64,000 bases of DNA. Origin: Gonatopus flavifemur (Eukaryota > Arthropoda > Insecta > Hymenoptera > Dryinidae). Below the pieces are notes generated by a model, which was not told the origin of the DNA, did not search any database, and saw only the letters and a program-made list of their open reading frames with translations. This document shows positions 47,956 through 60,317 of the stretch, piece by piece (position 1 is the first letter of the stretch; each line of letters opens with the position of its first letter). The stretch lies in NCBI GenBank assembly GCA_018340375.1, contig JAFFJZ010000003.1, forward strand, positions 25,916,001 to 25,980,000, in the 5' to 3' direction. Both the position numbers and the translations under genes were made by a program.

Positions 47956-50780
47956 GATAGAGACTCAGTTTCGCATTCGCAGAACCTGGGTTCAATCCTC
48001 ACTCAGTGAACTTTCAAGGAATCACTGCCAAAGTGCCTTTCTCCGATGACGATAATGAGAACAATGAATGATTCAGATTTTCAAAGTTCAAATTTAATGT
48101 GTTTTTTTTCTCACTGGAAATATGATCACTTTTCATCTCTCATCCAGCTCTGGCAAAACAACTGATCCTGTTGCAATGTCAGAGTTTCACCATAGCAGGC
48201 TCGCATCAAATATCGCTACCGCACTCCAGTAGAAATGATTATAGCGGTTGTATAGCACCTTTCAAGGCACTAGCAGTGAAGATAGTCACTAGACAGGGCC
48301 TTGACATTAACTATGAGGTGGCGAGAGTCATTTCTGCTAGGGGCCGTGGTGGTAAATGTTATACTGGCCTTTGTGTAAAATGGTGTTATCATTTCATCCC
48401 CTTTGCCAGTACTGGCAATCCAACTGGCCTCATGATGGTCGCTCTACATTAGCCAGTATTGGCACCTCTGGCAACAGTAGGGAGCCAGTAGCGGCCCGTG
48501 TTTCCATTCCCACATGGGAATTTTTGCCAACACCGATGATCCACACTATGAGAAAAATTGTAAAAAGACGTCAGAATCGATCCATTAATTTTTCCTATAT
48601 TAACGCGCGAACTCTGAGACAACTGGACGGTATAGTTTTTAGTGTAAACAAATGAGTATGGGGAAATACTCAAATTTAACCTTGGAGAAATGTTCATATG
48701 TAAGTAGAATGAAATCAAAATTAGATATTAGCAGACTTTCATATTCTATAGCAGAAAAAAACTGAGATTCTAGAAGGCGAATAGATAAAAAAATCAATTA
48801 TTTACAATTTGTTTTCAAGGCAAGTGAATTGGTAACACATTAAATCTATTGTTGGTTCTCGCGAAAGCATGCACCAATCATGCAACAGAGTTGGAAACCG
48901 GCTCATTCTCAGCGAAACTTTCGGCAAAAGTCAGGAGTTGTTGCGATCAATTGGTTTTGTCGATTTCATGATTCTTCTCTGATATTTTTCTCTCAGGGGA
49001 TAAAAAGTTCAATATCTTATAATATATTCTGTACAGTGAGAAATTCATTCATTCTCCAATTGTTTAACTCAAACTGGAGATTTTTTTATTTCAATAAAAA
49101 GTTAGTATATTTTTTTTTTATAATGTAGAACTAAACTGATAAAATTAAGTAAGGATTTCTTTTAGAATACTAATACCATTCATAGAATTCAAATCAATTC
49201 CACCATAGAGTCTGTTTATTCCCTCATTACGATAATATTATAATTAATTTCAATAAAGAATTTTTCCCTTGTGCACAATTACGTTGTTACGAAAGGAGAA
49301 AAAAATGAAAAATGTATTTCTCGTAGACCTCGAAGTGACACATGGATTTCAGAATTTTCTGCGTTAATGGTAAAAGAAGAAAACTTTATTCCGTCATCGG
49401 TGAGAGTTACTTTGCAATTTCCTGCAATGCATTGATTAATCCACAAGGAAAATGAATGATTCCTGTCATGCAACGACGTTATATTTCAAAGACTGATTTG
49501 TTTGAAACCACATTTCAAAGCATAATATGATACCGATGGAAAGGAGTTTAGATGATCTCTTAATCATTGCAACGGTGGGTTCTATGTAAACCACTTGGAA
49601 TCGAGAAGAGTTTCTCATGAAAAGTTTGAAAACCTTCAATAGGGGTAAAACATGCGCGCAGAAATTGAATTTGATCGTGTCGTTGGAGGGAAAAATTCAT
49701 TTTGCTTGTTGCTACTTAGCATAACTTCATGAACACTCTCAGGAATGAGGTATTTGAACTTTGAAAAGGGTTTTCATGTTTTTTCCATCAATTTGAGAAC
49801 CAATATTAAATTGAAAAACAGTATGTTTTTTTATTATTATTTTTTAAATTTATTTTCAAAGAGAATGTATATGACGTTGTTGAAGATGGAAAACGTAACG
49901 TGCTTTTTCGTGGAACAGTGGAGCGGATGTGTGATATGGAATTTATTCGCAAGATAGATTCTCAATCCTTCACAGTTCCGCGACTACTTGAATATCAATC
50001 TCCCACTCTATAATTCGTCGAGAGTAACAGATTGGCAACGCATGAGATCATTTATTGCGAGATCAGAGGGACAATTTGGAATTGAAACAATGATGTGGTC
50101 ATTGGTTGAAATGTTTTTGTTTTTACTCGCGCGCTCAAGGCTCGCAATAAAGATTAGCAGATAGTAATCCTGGAAACAACACTATAATGGTATACATATT
50201 ACGTGCTCACAATACAATCTTGTATCGCTATCCTCAAAAGCGTTAATCTGGTACGGGGATCACGTAATGTAATTATTCGCCTCGTACGCGCTGATTAAAC
50301 CACACGAGAAATGGTTCGAACAAAGCTCGAGGATCCATAAAAGGAGGATGGGAAGATGAGAACGATGAACACGATGACGACTGGGCGATGGTCGACTGTT
50401 TGTTTCTTGTCATTTACTGTCTGTTTGTCGCCCCACTTGTGGAACTAGGTCATACATGGGTTGTACACGAGGCATGAAAATATCATTTTTCAACAGTTTT
50501 TGCGAAATGTGGATTTCACATACGGAAAATATTATTCAGAACTTGAATTTATACGACACGAAGGGTATCGATTTTCCCCAAAGTACCAAAATCTCGATAA
50601 TAATTATGAGAGGTGTGATAATGCAATGTGTACAAAATGTACGTTTATGTCGTGTTAAACTTTCGAGAATACTTGTAAAATACTTATATTCATTATCCTA
50701 GAAGTGTTTCACGTTTGCCGCTGAATATATCAAGGTGACGATTCTTTGCATTGTGAGCAAATACAAAACTCAAGACTTAC

Positions 50781-50885
50781 TTGAAGAAGATACGAGCGTT
50801 ACCCGGTTGTATTTTTCCAGCATAACTCACCATCTCGCTAATGAGTGAAGTCGGAAAGAGATGGATGACGTAGAATGTGAATGTC
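50781..50885 (-). CDS. Candidate upstream dpr exon, possibly adding an in-frame N-terminal extension
   Basis: Candidate only. On the minus strand a consensus donor (CAA, then GTAAGT) sits at 50780/50781. Upstream, a pyrimidine-rich run ending CGCCTTAAG gives a good acceptor, making a 105-base exon; a shorter acceptor after CTCATTAG would give 57 bases. Joining the donor to the exon at 45814 keeps one frame open from before an ATG at 50833 (context GCGAGATGG, purines at -3 and +4) through MVSYAGKIQPG, NARIFFK and QTFNLAR into MRDRLSWYMV. This would put 25 mostly polar residues before the signal peptide. Either the real start is the upstream ATG, giving a long n-region or signal anchor, or this is 5' untranslated sequence that happens to be open. 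The exon has no similarity I recognise. Confidence 0.45.
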
Positions 50886-51489
50886 CTTAAGGCGAGAAAG
50901 AAAAGTTTCAGAAGTTTCTCAAGCTTATTAAGATAATTTACAAGGGGAAAAAAAGACGATAAATGCCGTTAATAGATGAAAATTTTAGAAAGTGAAAAGA
51001 ACCAACCGAGAAGCAAAAGAATACATCAACTCTTATCGGTTGTAATTACATTCTCGAGCAAAAGTTTAATTAGCGAGCGGTAAGCTATTCATATACATAT
51101 CTGCGGATTCTTTATGGACTAGAATTGTTATTATGTTTTCGCGAGAATTAGAAGGGAGAAATGTCACGTTGAACTTTAATTATCTACTTTACCGTCTATC
51201 ATTATTTATAAGCCCGTAAGAACGAAGGGAATTATTTATCTGCGAATCATTGAAACGACGTAAGAGGATTAATACATTGATTTGAGGTGAGGAGAAATGA
51301 AGAGATAGTCCATTATACGGGAGTAAAACACAAATTAACAAGTTGGGTGATGTCCAAGTTCGTTCAAGCTTAGTCGAGGGAGGTCAAGTTAGTTTTCTTC
51401 AACGCAATTGAATTACAACTTACGGAGAACTTGAATTGACAAAGGAAACAAGGTTTAGCACACCACTCATATACAAATATATATATATA

Positions 51490-51962
51490 CAGGGTGACCC
51501 GAGACGGGTAGATATTTTACAGGCATATTCTTCAGCCAAAGTGCAAGAATTTTTCGTACGAAAAAAATTTTTTTGAGGCTTTGTGTTTGAGATATGAGCA
51601 GTTTTAGATTTTTTTTCAAATCCAAATCGCTCACCATCTGCTAAATTGAAAGACGGCGGATCTCTGGAAGGAAAATTGAACTACCCTGTTATTTTTAGTC
51701 AATCAGAAATCAGCAACTTTGAATTGTCATAGCTCCGGATTATTTTTCCAGTGATATGCCGTGTTTCAACTCGCCGAATAATGTCAAGTTCAAATATGTA
51801 GCATACAACGTTTTGGAGCGATTTTGATTGGAACAAAAATCTAAAAATGCTTATAACTCAAGAACAAAGCTCCAAAAAAGTTTCTTTTTATATGGGAAAT
51901 TATTGCATGTTGGCTGCAGAATATGTCCTTGAAATATAATCTACTTGACTCGGGCCACCCTG
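51490..51962. mobile_element. TA-flanked non-autonomous DNA element (mariner-like ends)
   Basis: The left end is CAGGGTGACCCGAG and the right end, read inward, is CAGGGTGGCCCGAG. Weaker similarity continues to GTAGAT on both sides. TA dinucleotides flank the element at 51488-51489 and 51963-51964. The 473-bp interior has no open frame of note. CAGGGTG-type ends with TA duplication are common for non-autonomous Tc1/mariner-like elements in insects. The terminal repeats differ from those of the mariner at 6340-7585, so this is another family. Confidence 0.8.
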
Positions 51963-54900
51963 TATAATATTTATAAAGAAAATATTCTTTCTTTTATTTT
52001 AATCCCTGAATGTTGTATTGAATTATCAAAATTTCTGGAATTTTATCATAAATTATAACTGTAAATTGAACTTCAAATTGTGAGATCGGAGGCAGGGTTT
52101 AAACCAACGTTTTTAGACATGAACCAATTTAATATTTTTGTGGTATCGAAATGTTATCTATGTACAAAAGTTGATTACCATCCTCGGGAGATAAAAATGG
52201 AATACACATTTTTTCGGTATGAATTATATTCATTTCGTTCAAATAAATGCTTGGGTATCGCACGCATTCTCTTCCCATTGAAAAAAGAAGAGCAATGTAT
52301 TCAAATGGAATGAAAAACAAGGACATTTTTCTGGAAATAATAATTGATATGACTTTAAATATACAAGATATCTTACAGGGGACTCATAAATATGTGGTTA
52401 TGATTTCATTTTCTTCATCTCATAGAATAAATAAAGATGAAAATATATTTCGTTTATATGTATGTTTACGAGCGATCTCGAAAATCGTAGCTCGGTTTTT
52501 GCCTTCTCGCAATCAGAAACTCAATTCCCTTTTCTAGTTAGGTTTAAAATTTATTACCGAGGAAGGAATGAGGAGGAGTGGTCAACAAATATACGTTCCG
52601 AAAACAAATCTCCGTTGAAAGCACGCTGGACGATGGTTACGCAGGCGGTGACTCGACTGGATCGTCGACAAAGTCCTTGGACCGTTGGATTAATAATTTT
52701 CCGTCATCTTTCATCGCCTTTACTCGACGGCGGTTGAAAGGCTATCCATTGTCCTCCTTATCTATGTGACTTTATTGTATTTCACCGCAAAAAATTGTAG
52801 AAAAAAGCAAACAATATGTATGTACTGTAATTCGAGGAGGATACCCACGAAATATGTTCTGTACGTGTTTCGTTTTATTCCACTCGCGTTTCATAAGTAA
52901 ATTAGCGTCCGCGAGTAATTTGTGAAATCAGCAAAAAAAACCGTGATAAGAGCGAGAAGTATTTGACCTCCACACTAAAATCAATATATAACAATGAAAA
53001 TACACGTCTTCAATTTTATTCGTACACTCATGTCATCATAAAACGATCCCTGAGGGGAATGATTATGCAAAATAATATCTCATTCCTTTGCTATTATGTT
53101 TCATCCATTGAATTCGATTGAACGAACAATTGGATTTTGAAAGAGAGGTATGAAAATTGCAAAATATCGATAAACTGTAATATCGAGCGATTGTCAACAC
53201 AAATTTAATATCATTTCCATTAACATCGAATAACCGAATAATGAAAAACAGTATGGAGGATTATTGAAATTGATTGACAAATAGGGGGTCGTAGATTTCA
53301 AATTTTCACTCATCGATTATCAAGATGCGAATCTCAAAAGATGCTCGACGTATCGTCAAATTCAAATCTGCAAAACAGTTCTATTCCCTTTGGGTGAGAA
53401 TTTACTTTCAAGAATACGAGCTTGTTAATTTGGAATTCTAATTTAGAACTGTGGAATGAAATTCCGATCGAACGACCATCCATGATTTCTTGGGAACGTG
53501 AAACGAATTACTTGTAATTGTGAATTTACAATTCCCTTCCAGATTTTAATACGTTGAAAGTAAATTAGATATTCATGAAACATAAAGCATAGAAGTATGT
53601 AGATTTGAAATTCTAGGAAAACTTAATCATGGCGATGTTGTAAGAAAAGCACGTTGAGAGAAATAAAATTCGTTACTAAAAAATGATCATGGTAACCAAG
53701 AATATGGGCCTCTTTGGACTATTTTTGATTGGGTACCAGTGATTAATACTTTCTCCCACAATTGTAGGGACAACTCATTATCAACGAATCAAATTCATTC
53801 CACTATAATATTTCTGAGGAGAATATTTCAATGGATAATTCATGAATAACTCATCTAAATTTGTATGAAATGTACAACGTATCCGTTCGTGAAATTAATT
53901 CTCGTTCAATTAATATAAACATAGATTAGATCAAGTAAGAAGAAGTTGTTTACGACAGTAGGGTTATATAGAGCTATCTTATAATTATTATCTTGTGTGA
54001 GAGCAGAGCTTGGCCTTCATCGAGCAGCTTCTTGGTACAATGACTAATTATGGTTTAGTGCAACTTGGATAGTTTAGAGGACATCCCTTTGGTTTATAAA
54101 TGAGAAGAGAAGACAACTTACATCCATAACAGGTACATCGTTATGTACTGGGTGAATGCGATGTTTCATAAACTTCCTCTTTGTAAATTGTGGAGATACG
54201 GTGACTTGCAACCACTTTCCCGATGATATTAAAATCTATGTATGTTGCTTTCATGAACCTAATCATGGCACGTAAGCAATTTACAAGATGGTGCATATGG
54301 TTTCGTTGCTGATTAACTCTGAAAATGATACGTCGAAATCCTTTCTTCATTAACAACAATTATAAAATATCCTTTTGATACCGTCAACCGTGATGTACAA
54401 ATTTTTTCGCGAAGACTCTTCTCTTTCTTTTTTCGCAGACCTCAGAATATGTTGTCATTCGACACCTCTTTTCGCGATCAATCAAACTCGGATAATAGCT
54501 GTAGAAAATTTCTAATTCTAATTACAATCATAATCTCCAGATTTGTTAACTCGAGTCAACAATTCGAACTCTTTCATGAATTCACATGAAAATTTATGAT
54601 ATGGATGTAAAAGTGTACTATCAGAGGAACTATGAGCGTTAGATTGTAAAATTATGGAGAGAAGAAGCGCGGGAGAAGAGAAACTGTAAAGGATCATCAT
54701 ATTTGAATTTTAATTTTAATAAAAAGTGAAGAATCGAGTGTTGTATAGAATTTCTCAAACTCATTACATATTCCTATAAACTCAAGTTTGAAGCTAGTTA
54801 ATGACGAAACTTCTTTTAATATTGAGAGCCTCGGAGCTTCGAATCTGTGTTTTTTAAATTGCAAAGAGTTTCACAAAGTAAGGTTGCGAAGAGCATACAT

Positions 54901-55588
54901 AATAAGTTTATCAGATCAAGATTTTATGATTTTATCTTAGAAATTGAGAGAACACAATTCTCATCCATTGTTATTTTTGTTTGTGAAAACAAAAATGATT
55001 TTGATGTTGAAAGATGAGGAATCAAGGATGACACGCTCACGCTTTGCAGGGCATGTAATCGTAATTCGCGTTGAACTTGTATTTCTAGATAATAGTAGGG
55101 TTCAAGAAAATTTTAAATGAATCATTCTTGAATTATTTATGAACTAGTTATTCTGCTGTGATATAATAAAAGGTTTGGCAAAATTCCAGATGCTACCATT
55201 GAGAAACGGACCAACATTGAAGAGGAAAAATGATTCGGAATTCAGGAGCTTAAACTTGAACGTTTCTCCGTTATAGATCTCATGTACGGAATGAAAAAGT
55301 ATAGATAATAATGAACGATGCTTGTTTTATCAACACACTAGGAAAATATAGTAGATCCGATTTCTAAAACTGCGCCACGATGCGTTTGAATGTCATGCTG
55401 GGATGTAATCGATCTTTTTCATACAATACAAGCACATCGAAGAAAATAAATAAACTGCGGAAAAAGCTCTTTGTTTTTTTTTCCCTCAAATATATGAACA
55501 CGAGAATTGAATGATATTTATTATTTGTAAATTTATCAAGCAAGTTCATTATATATTGAGTGATTTTAGAAAAAAATTTTCCAATGGA

Positions 55589-55616
55589 GTACCCAACAGC
55601 AAATGCTGCTGGGTAC
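55589..55616. repeat. 28-bp near-perfect palindrome with CCCAGCAGC arms
   Basis: GTACCCAACAGC and GCTGCTGGGTAC face each other around AAAT: 11 of 12 positions pair. The arms resemble the CCCAGC termini seen elsewhere in the window, but nothing lies between them. It could be two element ends brought together by internal deletion, or a protein-binding or hairpin site. Confidence 0.6.
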
Positions 55617-56870
55617 CGATTATGTCAATTCCTGAGCACAATTGATTCTAGTTCTTGCAGGTTTTGATAAAATATCGAAGATATGTCGTGTAAAAGAAAA
55701 ACTTCAACGATTGAAATCGCTACAAAATTCTCGATCAAAATTAATGTCAATTTAAAACATGTATAACGCGTGTATTTCAAATGTTCAAATATACAAACGT
55801 TGAATAGATTTATCATTGTTTAATGGGTTCAATTCCCTAGAATTGAAATCCTGTTTGTAAAAATAATGTCATTGAATTCATATACAATTTTCATACAGTA
55901 TGAATGTCAATAATCTACAACAACTGTACATAATTTACGTGGAGAGATACTCCTTTGACCCATATTTAGTATCTAAAAATAGAAAAACTTTGACCACGTT
56001 CGAAATAGGAATAGGCAACCTTGATAGAATCCAATAATAAAAAAATTATGAAACTTGATAAAAAAACATCGACGATTTTTGTCTGTAAAAAAGAACAATA
56101 CAAAGGACGTAAGAAGAACGAAGGAAAAAAGGCAATCTGATGAATCTTGTATTCACTTAATGCTAGATGTTTAAACTTTCTACCACCATCAGTGAAATTT
56201 ATTTGACTCTTGCTTCATACACTTCACTTCATTATTCTAATTTATTCCAGATATTTTCATGAGATATCTCCTCCGCGAGCTACAACTACATTCCCCAAAA
56301 GTGTTTATGAAAGATCATAAAACAACCTTCTTAATCAACGCACAAACCACAATGGAAATATATATCCGCAAGTTGGCTCACTCTCTTTTAATTTCGAAGC
56401 GCCACTACGTAACGATTACGAGACTTGATCCTTGTTGAAGTTTTTAATCAGTCCATTCTACCTTTTTCTCGAGTTTTTAATCACTTCTTGAAAAAGTAAG
56501 TATTCCAAGGAATGAGTCTGAACGACCGTAACGGGCTGTAAAAAGCAACTTTTTCGTCCCTCGTTTTTCGATTCTCCTCTCAATTGTCTTACATTTGAAA
56601 AAAAAATCGTATTCAGAGTAGAATAAAAATTTGTATGTCATCCAGGTTATAACGATTCGATTCGAAAAGGAATCCGTGATAATGCGGATTTAATCCTTGA
56701 GACTGGTCTTTGGCATTAGATTGAAGAAAGGGAGGAAGTTAAAGGTAAAGCGAGATGGCGAAGAGGGATGGAAAGGAGGATCGAGACGAGAAACGGTGAC
56801 TGGCGCCAGGTTGAAACACGATCCAAAGTGAAATAACTACGCGTCGGAGAGACCATGTATATGTGTGTGT

Positions 56871-56892
56871 TTGTCTGTGTGTGTGTGTGTGT
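56871..56892 (+). repeat. (TG)n microsatellite
   Basis: A TG dinucleotide run of about 22 bases, interrupted once by TTGTC. Confidence 0.9.
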
Positions 56893-58011
56893 TCCTGGTG
56901 AATCTCTCCCTGTATGGTTGGAATTGTAAGATTCCTTGTCAGAATCCTGGGCTCAATTTGAAGCTATCGTAGGGAGCCGGATATAGAAAACCGACGTCGT
57001 GCAATGTCATGATTGAAACAGTTTGGTTCGATATCTTGAAGTTTGCGACGTATACACATGATCTCGAGGAATGCGTTTGTTTCTTATAACAAGAACGTTT
57101 TCAACTGTAACAAACGAATAGCGATCCATACTTTCTACCATCCGTACAAAGGGGAACATTCAAATTAGGAAGTTAGAGTACAGCAAGAATATCCGTTAAT
57201 CAGAATTTCCTCTAATTATTCTAAACGCGGTAAGACAAAGATCAAAGAAGAGAATTGAGTGAAGTAATGAAGAAATTCCCCACAGTACGATTTTACTATT
57301 CAGGTAAGAGGATCTTTGAGGAAGACTTTCAGAAAGGATAATGAGATGGTACCGCGGTAGTAGTCCGGTAGTGCAACGGAGTAGAAAGATATCCACCGCG
57401 TTTGCCTCGAGCATCGAGCATCAAACAGATCGGAACGATGCTTTGACTCATCTTCCTTCTCCTAAAAGTTGTTCCAAGTTATAAGAACGATAAGGGGATA
57501 AAGGTAAAGGGCTTTTTTGATGCTAGCAGTATTCGTGGACATTGCAAAATTCGATGGAGAGACGAAACGAAACTTCATTTCAATGACGTTCATTTTTATA
57601 GAGAACGAACAAATTAAATTATATATACATGCATAAAACTTGCCATTCAATCTTTCCTCCTATCTTTCAATTACATCATTTTATAAATGCCTCCGAAATT
57701 TTATTTTTCAAAACCACCCATTTCACTTAACAATGCCGTTCTCCCTATCGCGAGCATAAATTCAATTCTTTATTACTCCGATCATCTCGTATCTAAAATA
57801 AAACCTGAACCATGATGAGATTGCTGTACCTTTATCGACTTTCTTCTCTCTACTTACATTCAATTACGATCATGACGAATCTACTCTTGGTGACACGGAA
57901 AGGGGGAAAAAATGATTTCTCTTCGTTCCATCTACCGTTTCTCGAGGGATCGCGGTTCTCGTTTCTCTTCTGGCTTTTTCTCATTCTTTTGAAATTCACA
58001 ATCCAACCTGA

Positions 58012-58050
58012 AACACACACACACCCACACACAAACACACCCACACGCAC
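58012..58050 (+). repeat. (CA)n microsatellite, imperfect
   Basis: An ACACAC run with single-base interruptions (CCCACAC, AAACAC, CGCAC), about 39 bases. Confidence 0.9.
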
Positions 58051-58800
58051 AGAGTCTACAGAAATCTATGGGCTCTGAGATTTTACGAATGGATCGATTG
58101 TCTTCTACATCGTTGCACACATCTGGTGGCTGGTTGGTTGGCTCGGTATCACGGTTAGAAAAATCGTTCTCGATTACGGTAATCAGGAGGACGACGTTGG
58201 TTTAGTTGAAGAAAGCCGAAGGAAATAAGGAAGGTAGAAGGGTAAAGGATAAGTCAGTCTTCTACGTGTCACCCGAGTTGAGAATGGAAGAGAGGAATAG
58301 GATGAAAGACAAGGAAAAGAAAGAAAAAAGAACAAACCCACTACATCAAAACTTCAACGTCGTCGCATCTTCGTGTTTTCTTTTACCTCTATATTCTCAC
58401 TCCTCTTTCTATCCTTCCTCCTTATCGTTATTTCGTATCGACTCCCTTTTCTCTCTGCTTTTCTCGCTTAGACTACAGGCAATGACTCGTTGGCCATTTA
58501 TTTGATTAGTTCTTCTCCTGCCTTTTTGTGTGCCTGTTTCTTATTTATCGAGAATGAAACTTTGTGCGACGTACGTGACGTTCAAAAGCCAAAGTGAATA
58601 ACTCTGATATTCTTTTTTTCCTTTATTTTCACCTTTGTCTTATTGTCCCTCGATACGACGTCTTGTGAGGTCAACTTCACGTACGAATGCAGAAAAACAT
58701 ACGGTTTGAAGGGCGATTTGAGTGTCTCCAAAGACAGTCATAATACAATTCAGCCTGCTATTCTCAAATTATTCAAAACATAAGATGAATTCCTAAATAA

Positions 58801-59015
58801 CAGGGGTGGACTGAACCACCGGAATACCGGCATACGCGTACGATGGAAATTTTAAAAAATTGTATACAATTCATATATAATTATATCAAACTTATATATA
58901 AACTATATTAAATTATATAATGATTATATGAAATTGAAAAAATTTTTCAACTCGGACCTTGGTGCCCTCGCCGTGTTAGTTTCACCTCCTTTTTGGGGAT
59001 ATCAGTTCACCCCTG
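58801..59015. mobile_element. Short element with CAGGGGTG inverted ends (possible hAT MITE)
   Basis: CAGGGGTGGACTGA on the left is mirrored by TCAGTTCACCCCTG on the right (12 of 14). The interior is an AT-rich block with ATATAATTATAT words and short complementary stretches. The CAGGG start recalls hAT ends, but I could not find an 8-bp flanking duplication, so the superfamily is tentative. Total length is 215 bp. Confidence 0.6.
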
Positions 59016-59517
59016 TCAGGTAATGGATAGCTGGAGCTGAATTCGAGGTTTTTTTTGGATTGTTCAAAAGCACTCGGTATGCTTCATGATGATAGTACAT
59101 TCACAACGAAAGTATGAAAAACTGATTAAGTGATTTTTTAAGTCACTTTTCAGGATTGTTTTTCACTCACTTTTCACTCGATATAAGTGTTAACACACAT
59201 TCACAATAATTGATCACTTGATCGCTCCGAAACGTGTCCATGGGATAACTGTTTTATCACATCAATCTTAATAACGTAGATGGTTCACATGTCTGACTAT
59301 ATTGGTCGTTTTCTACTGATTTCCTACTACTCCTTAAATATCCTTGAATCCTGGAAATATCATGGGAAACCAGAATCGCTTCTCAAATTCTGGAAAAGTT
59401 GAAATTGCATTTTTGATTGGAAACTGCGATATTCATATTTTAATTGAATACCTGGAGCTCAAAACTTGATCGAATATGTTGTCCGAATGGGAACTGAAAC
59501 ATAGCTGTTACTGAGGG

Positions 59518-59621
59518 ACGACATTTTCACTTATTAATTTTCATTTCATCAAGTGATGGTCGTGGAATAAAATTTGAACTTGAAAGAATGCTTCTATTAA
59601 TGAATAAGTGAAAATGTCGTC
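59518..59621. repeat. Short inverted repeat
   Basis: GACGACATTTTCACTTATTAAT at the left is mirrored by ATTAATGAATAAGTGAAAATG, then TCGTC, at the right, with about 58 bases between. The match is about 20 bp with one 4-base insertion. It may be a small foldback element. Confidence 0.65.
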
Positions 59622-60033
59622 TCTTTTGAAATAGATGTTTTATAAATATGATTGAAATATCATAAGACTTTGGATCTAGTTTCGTTAGACATTGCAGAAG
59701 TAAAAAATATGATTTGAATGATCAAACAATTCCATCGATAAATAATATTGAATCACAAGTTGATATCAAAATCCGAGTTGGTCGAACTTTGAAGAGAAAA
59801 AATATCGAAGAAGGTTTAAAGTTGAAAATTTATTTCTCTGTGTCGGAGAGAAACATCATCAAATTGGGTAGATACATGAAATTAATGAAAAATCGGAAAT
59901 ACTTTTCATATTATTAGATTCAGAGGATGGAAGAAAATATGGAATAATATTCGAACAACCTGCGAAGAGTGAAAAATAAGACAAATATTTTCTTTGTACG
60001 TTGTTCACACGTTGTATTATTGCCGGGGTTGTC

Positions 60034-60317
60034 AATTTTACCAAATGTTGGTTCGGACCTTCGAAAAATTTGCGCAAATTTGTTTTCATAAGGTATAGAC
60101 CAATCGATTCGGAATCTCCTGAAATGAAAAATGAATAGGTCACGAGAGTGAGGATTTTTTAAAACTTCATTCACAAATTTTACCAAGTGCTGGAGGAAAT
60201 TGATAAAAAACTTGAAAAAATTCGTCTCCGTGGGATATAGACCAATCAATTAGGGATTCTTTGAAATGAAAAATAAATAGGACTTGAGAAGAACCTTTCT
60301 TCAAAAGTGCACTTGCA
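60034..60317 (+). repeat. Tandem duplication, two copies at 142 bp
   Basis: Both copies begin AATTTTACCAARTG and keep register at exactly 142 bases. TATAGACCAATC is at 60094 and 60236, each followed by a variant of GATTCTTTGAAATGAAAAAT, then GAATAGG. Identity is about 65-70%, so the duplication is old. The minus-strand open frames here repeat the same peptide pattern only because the DNA is duplicated. Confidence 0.75.

Larger units (their letters stand above)
45815..50780 (-). other. Interval upstream of the dpr start exon (intron if 50781-50885 is an exon)
   Basis: Contains the 157-bp tandem array (46863-47333), the AACCTAACAAGGTC-type segment (47720-47955) and CCAGTATTGG words near 48400-48480. 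A GGTTCAATCC word near 47990 resembles a tRNA B box, but no tRNA fold forms. 48700-50780 shows nothing I can assign. Confidence 0.6.
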
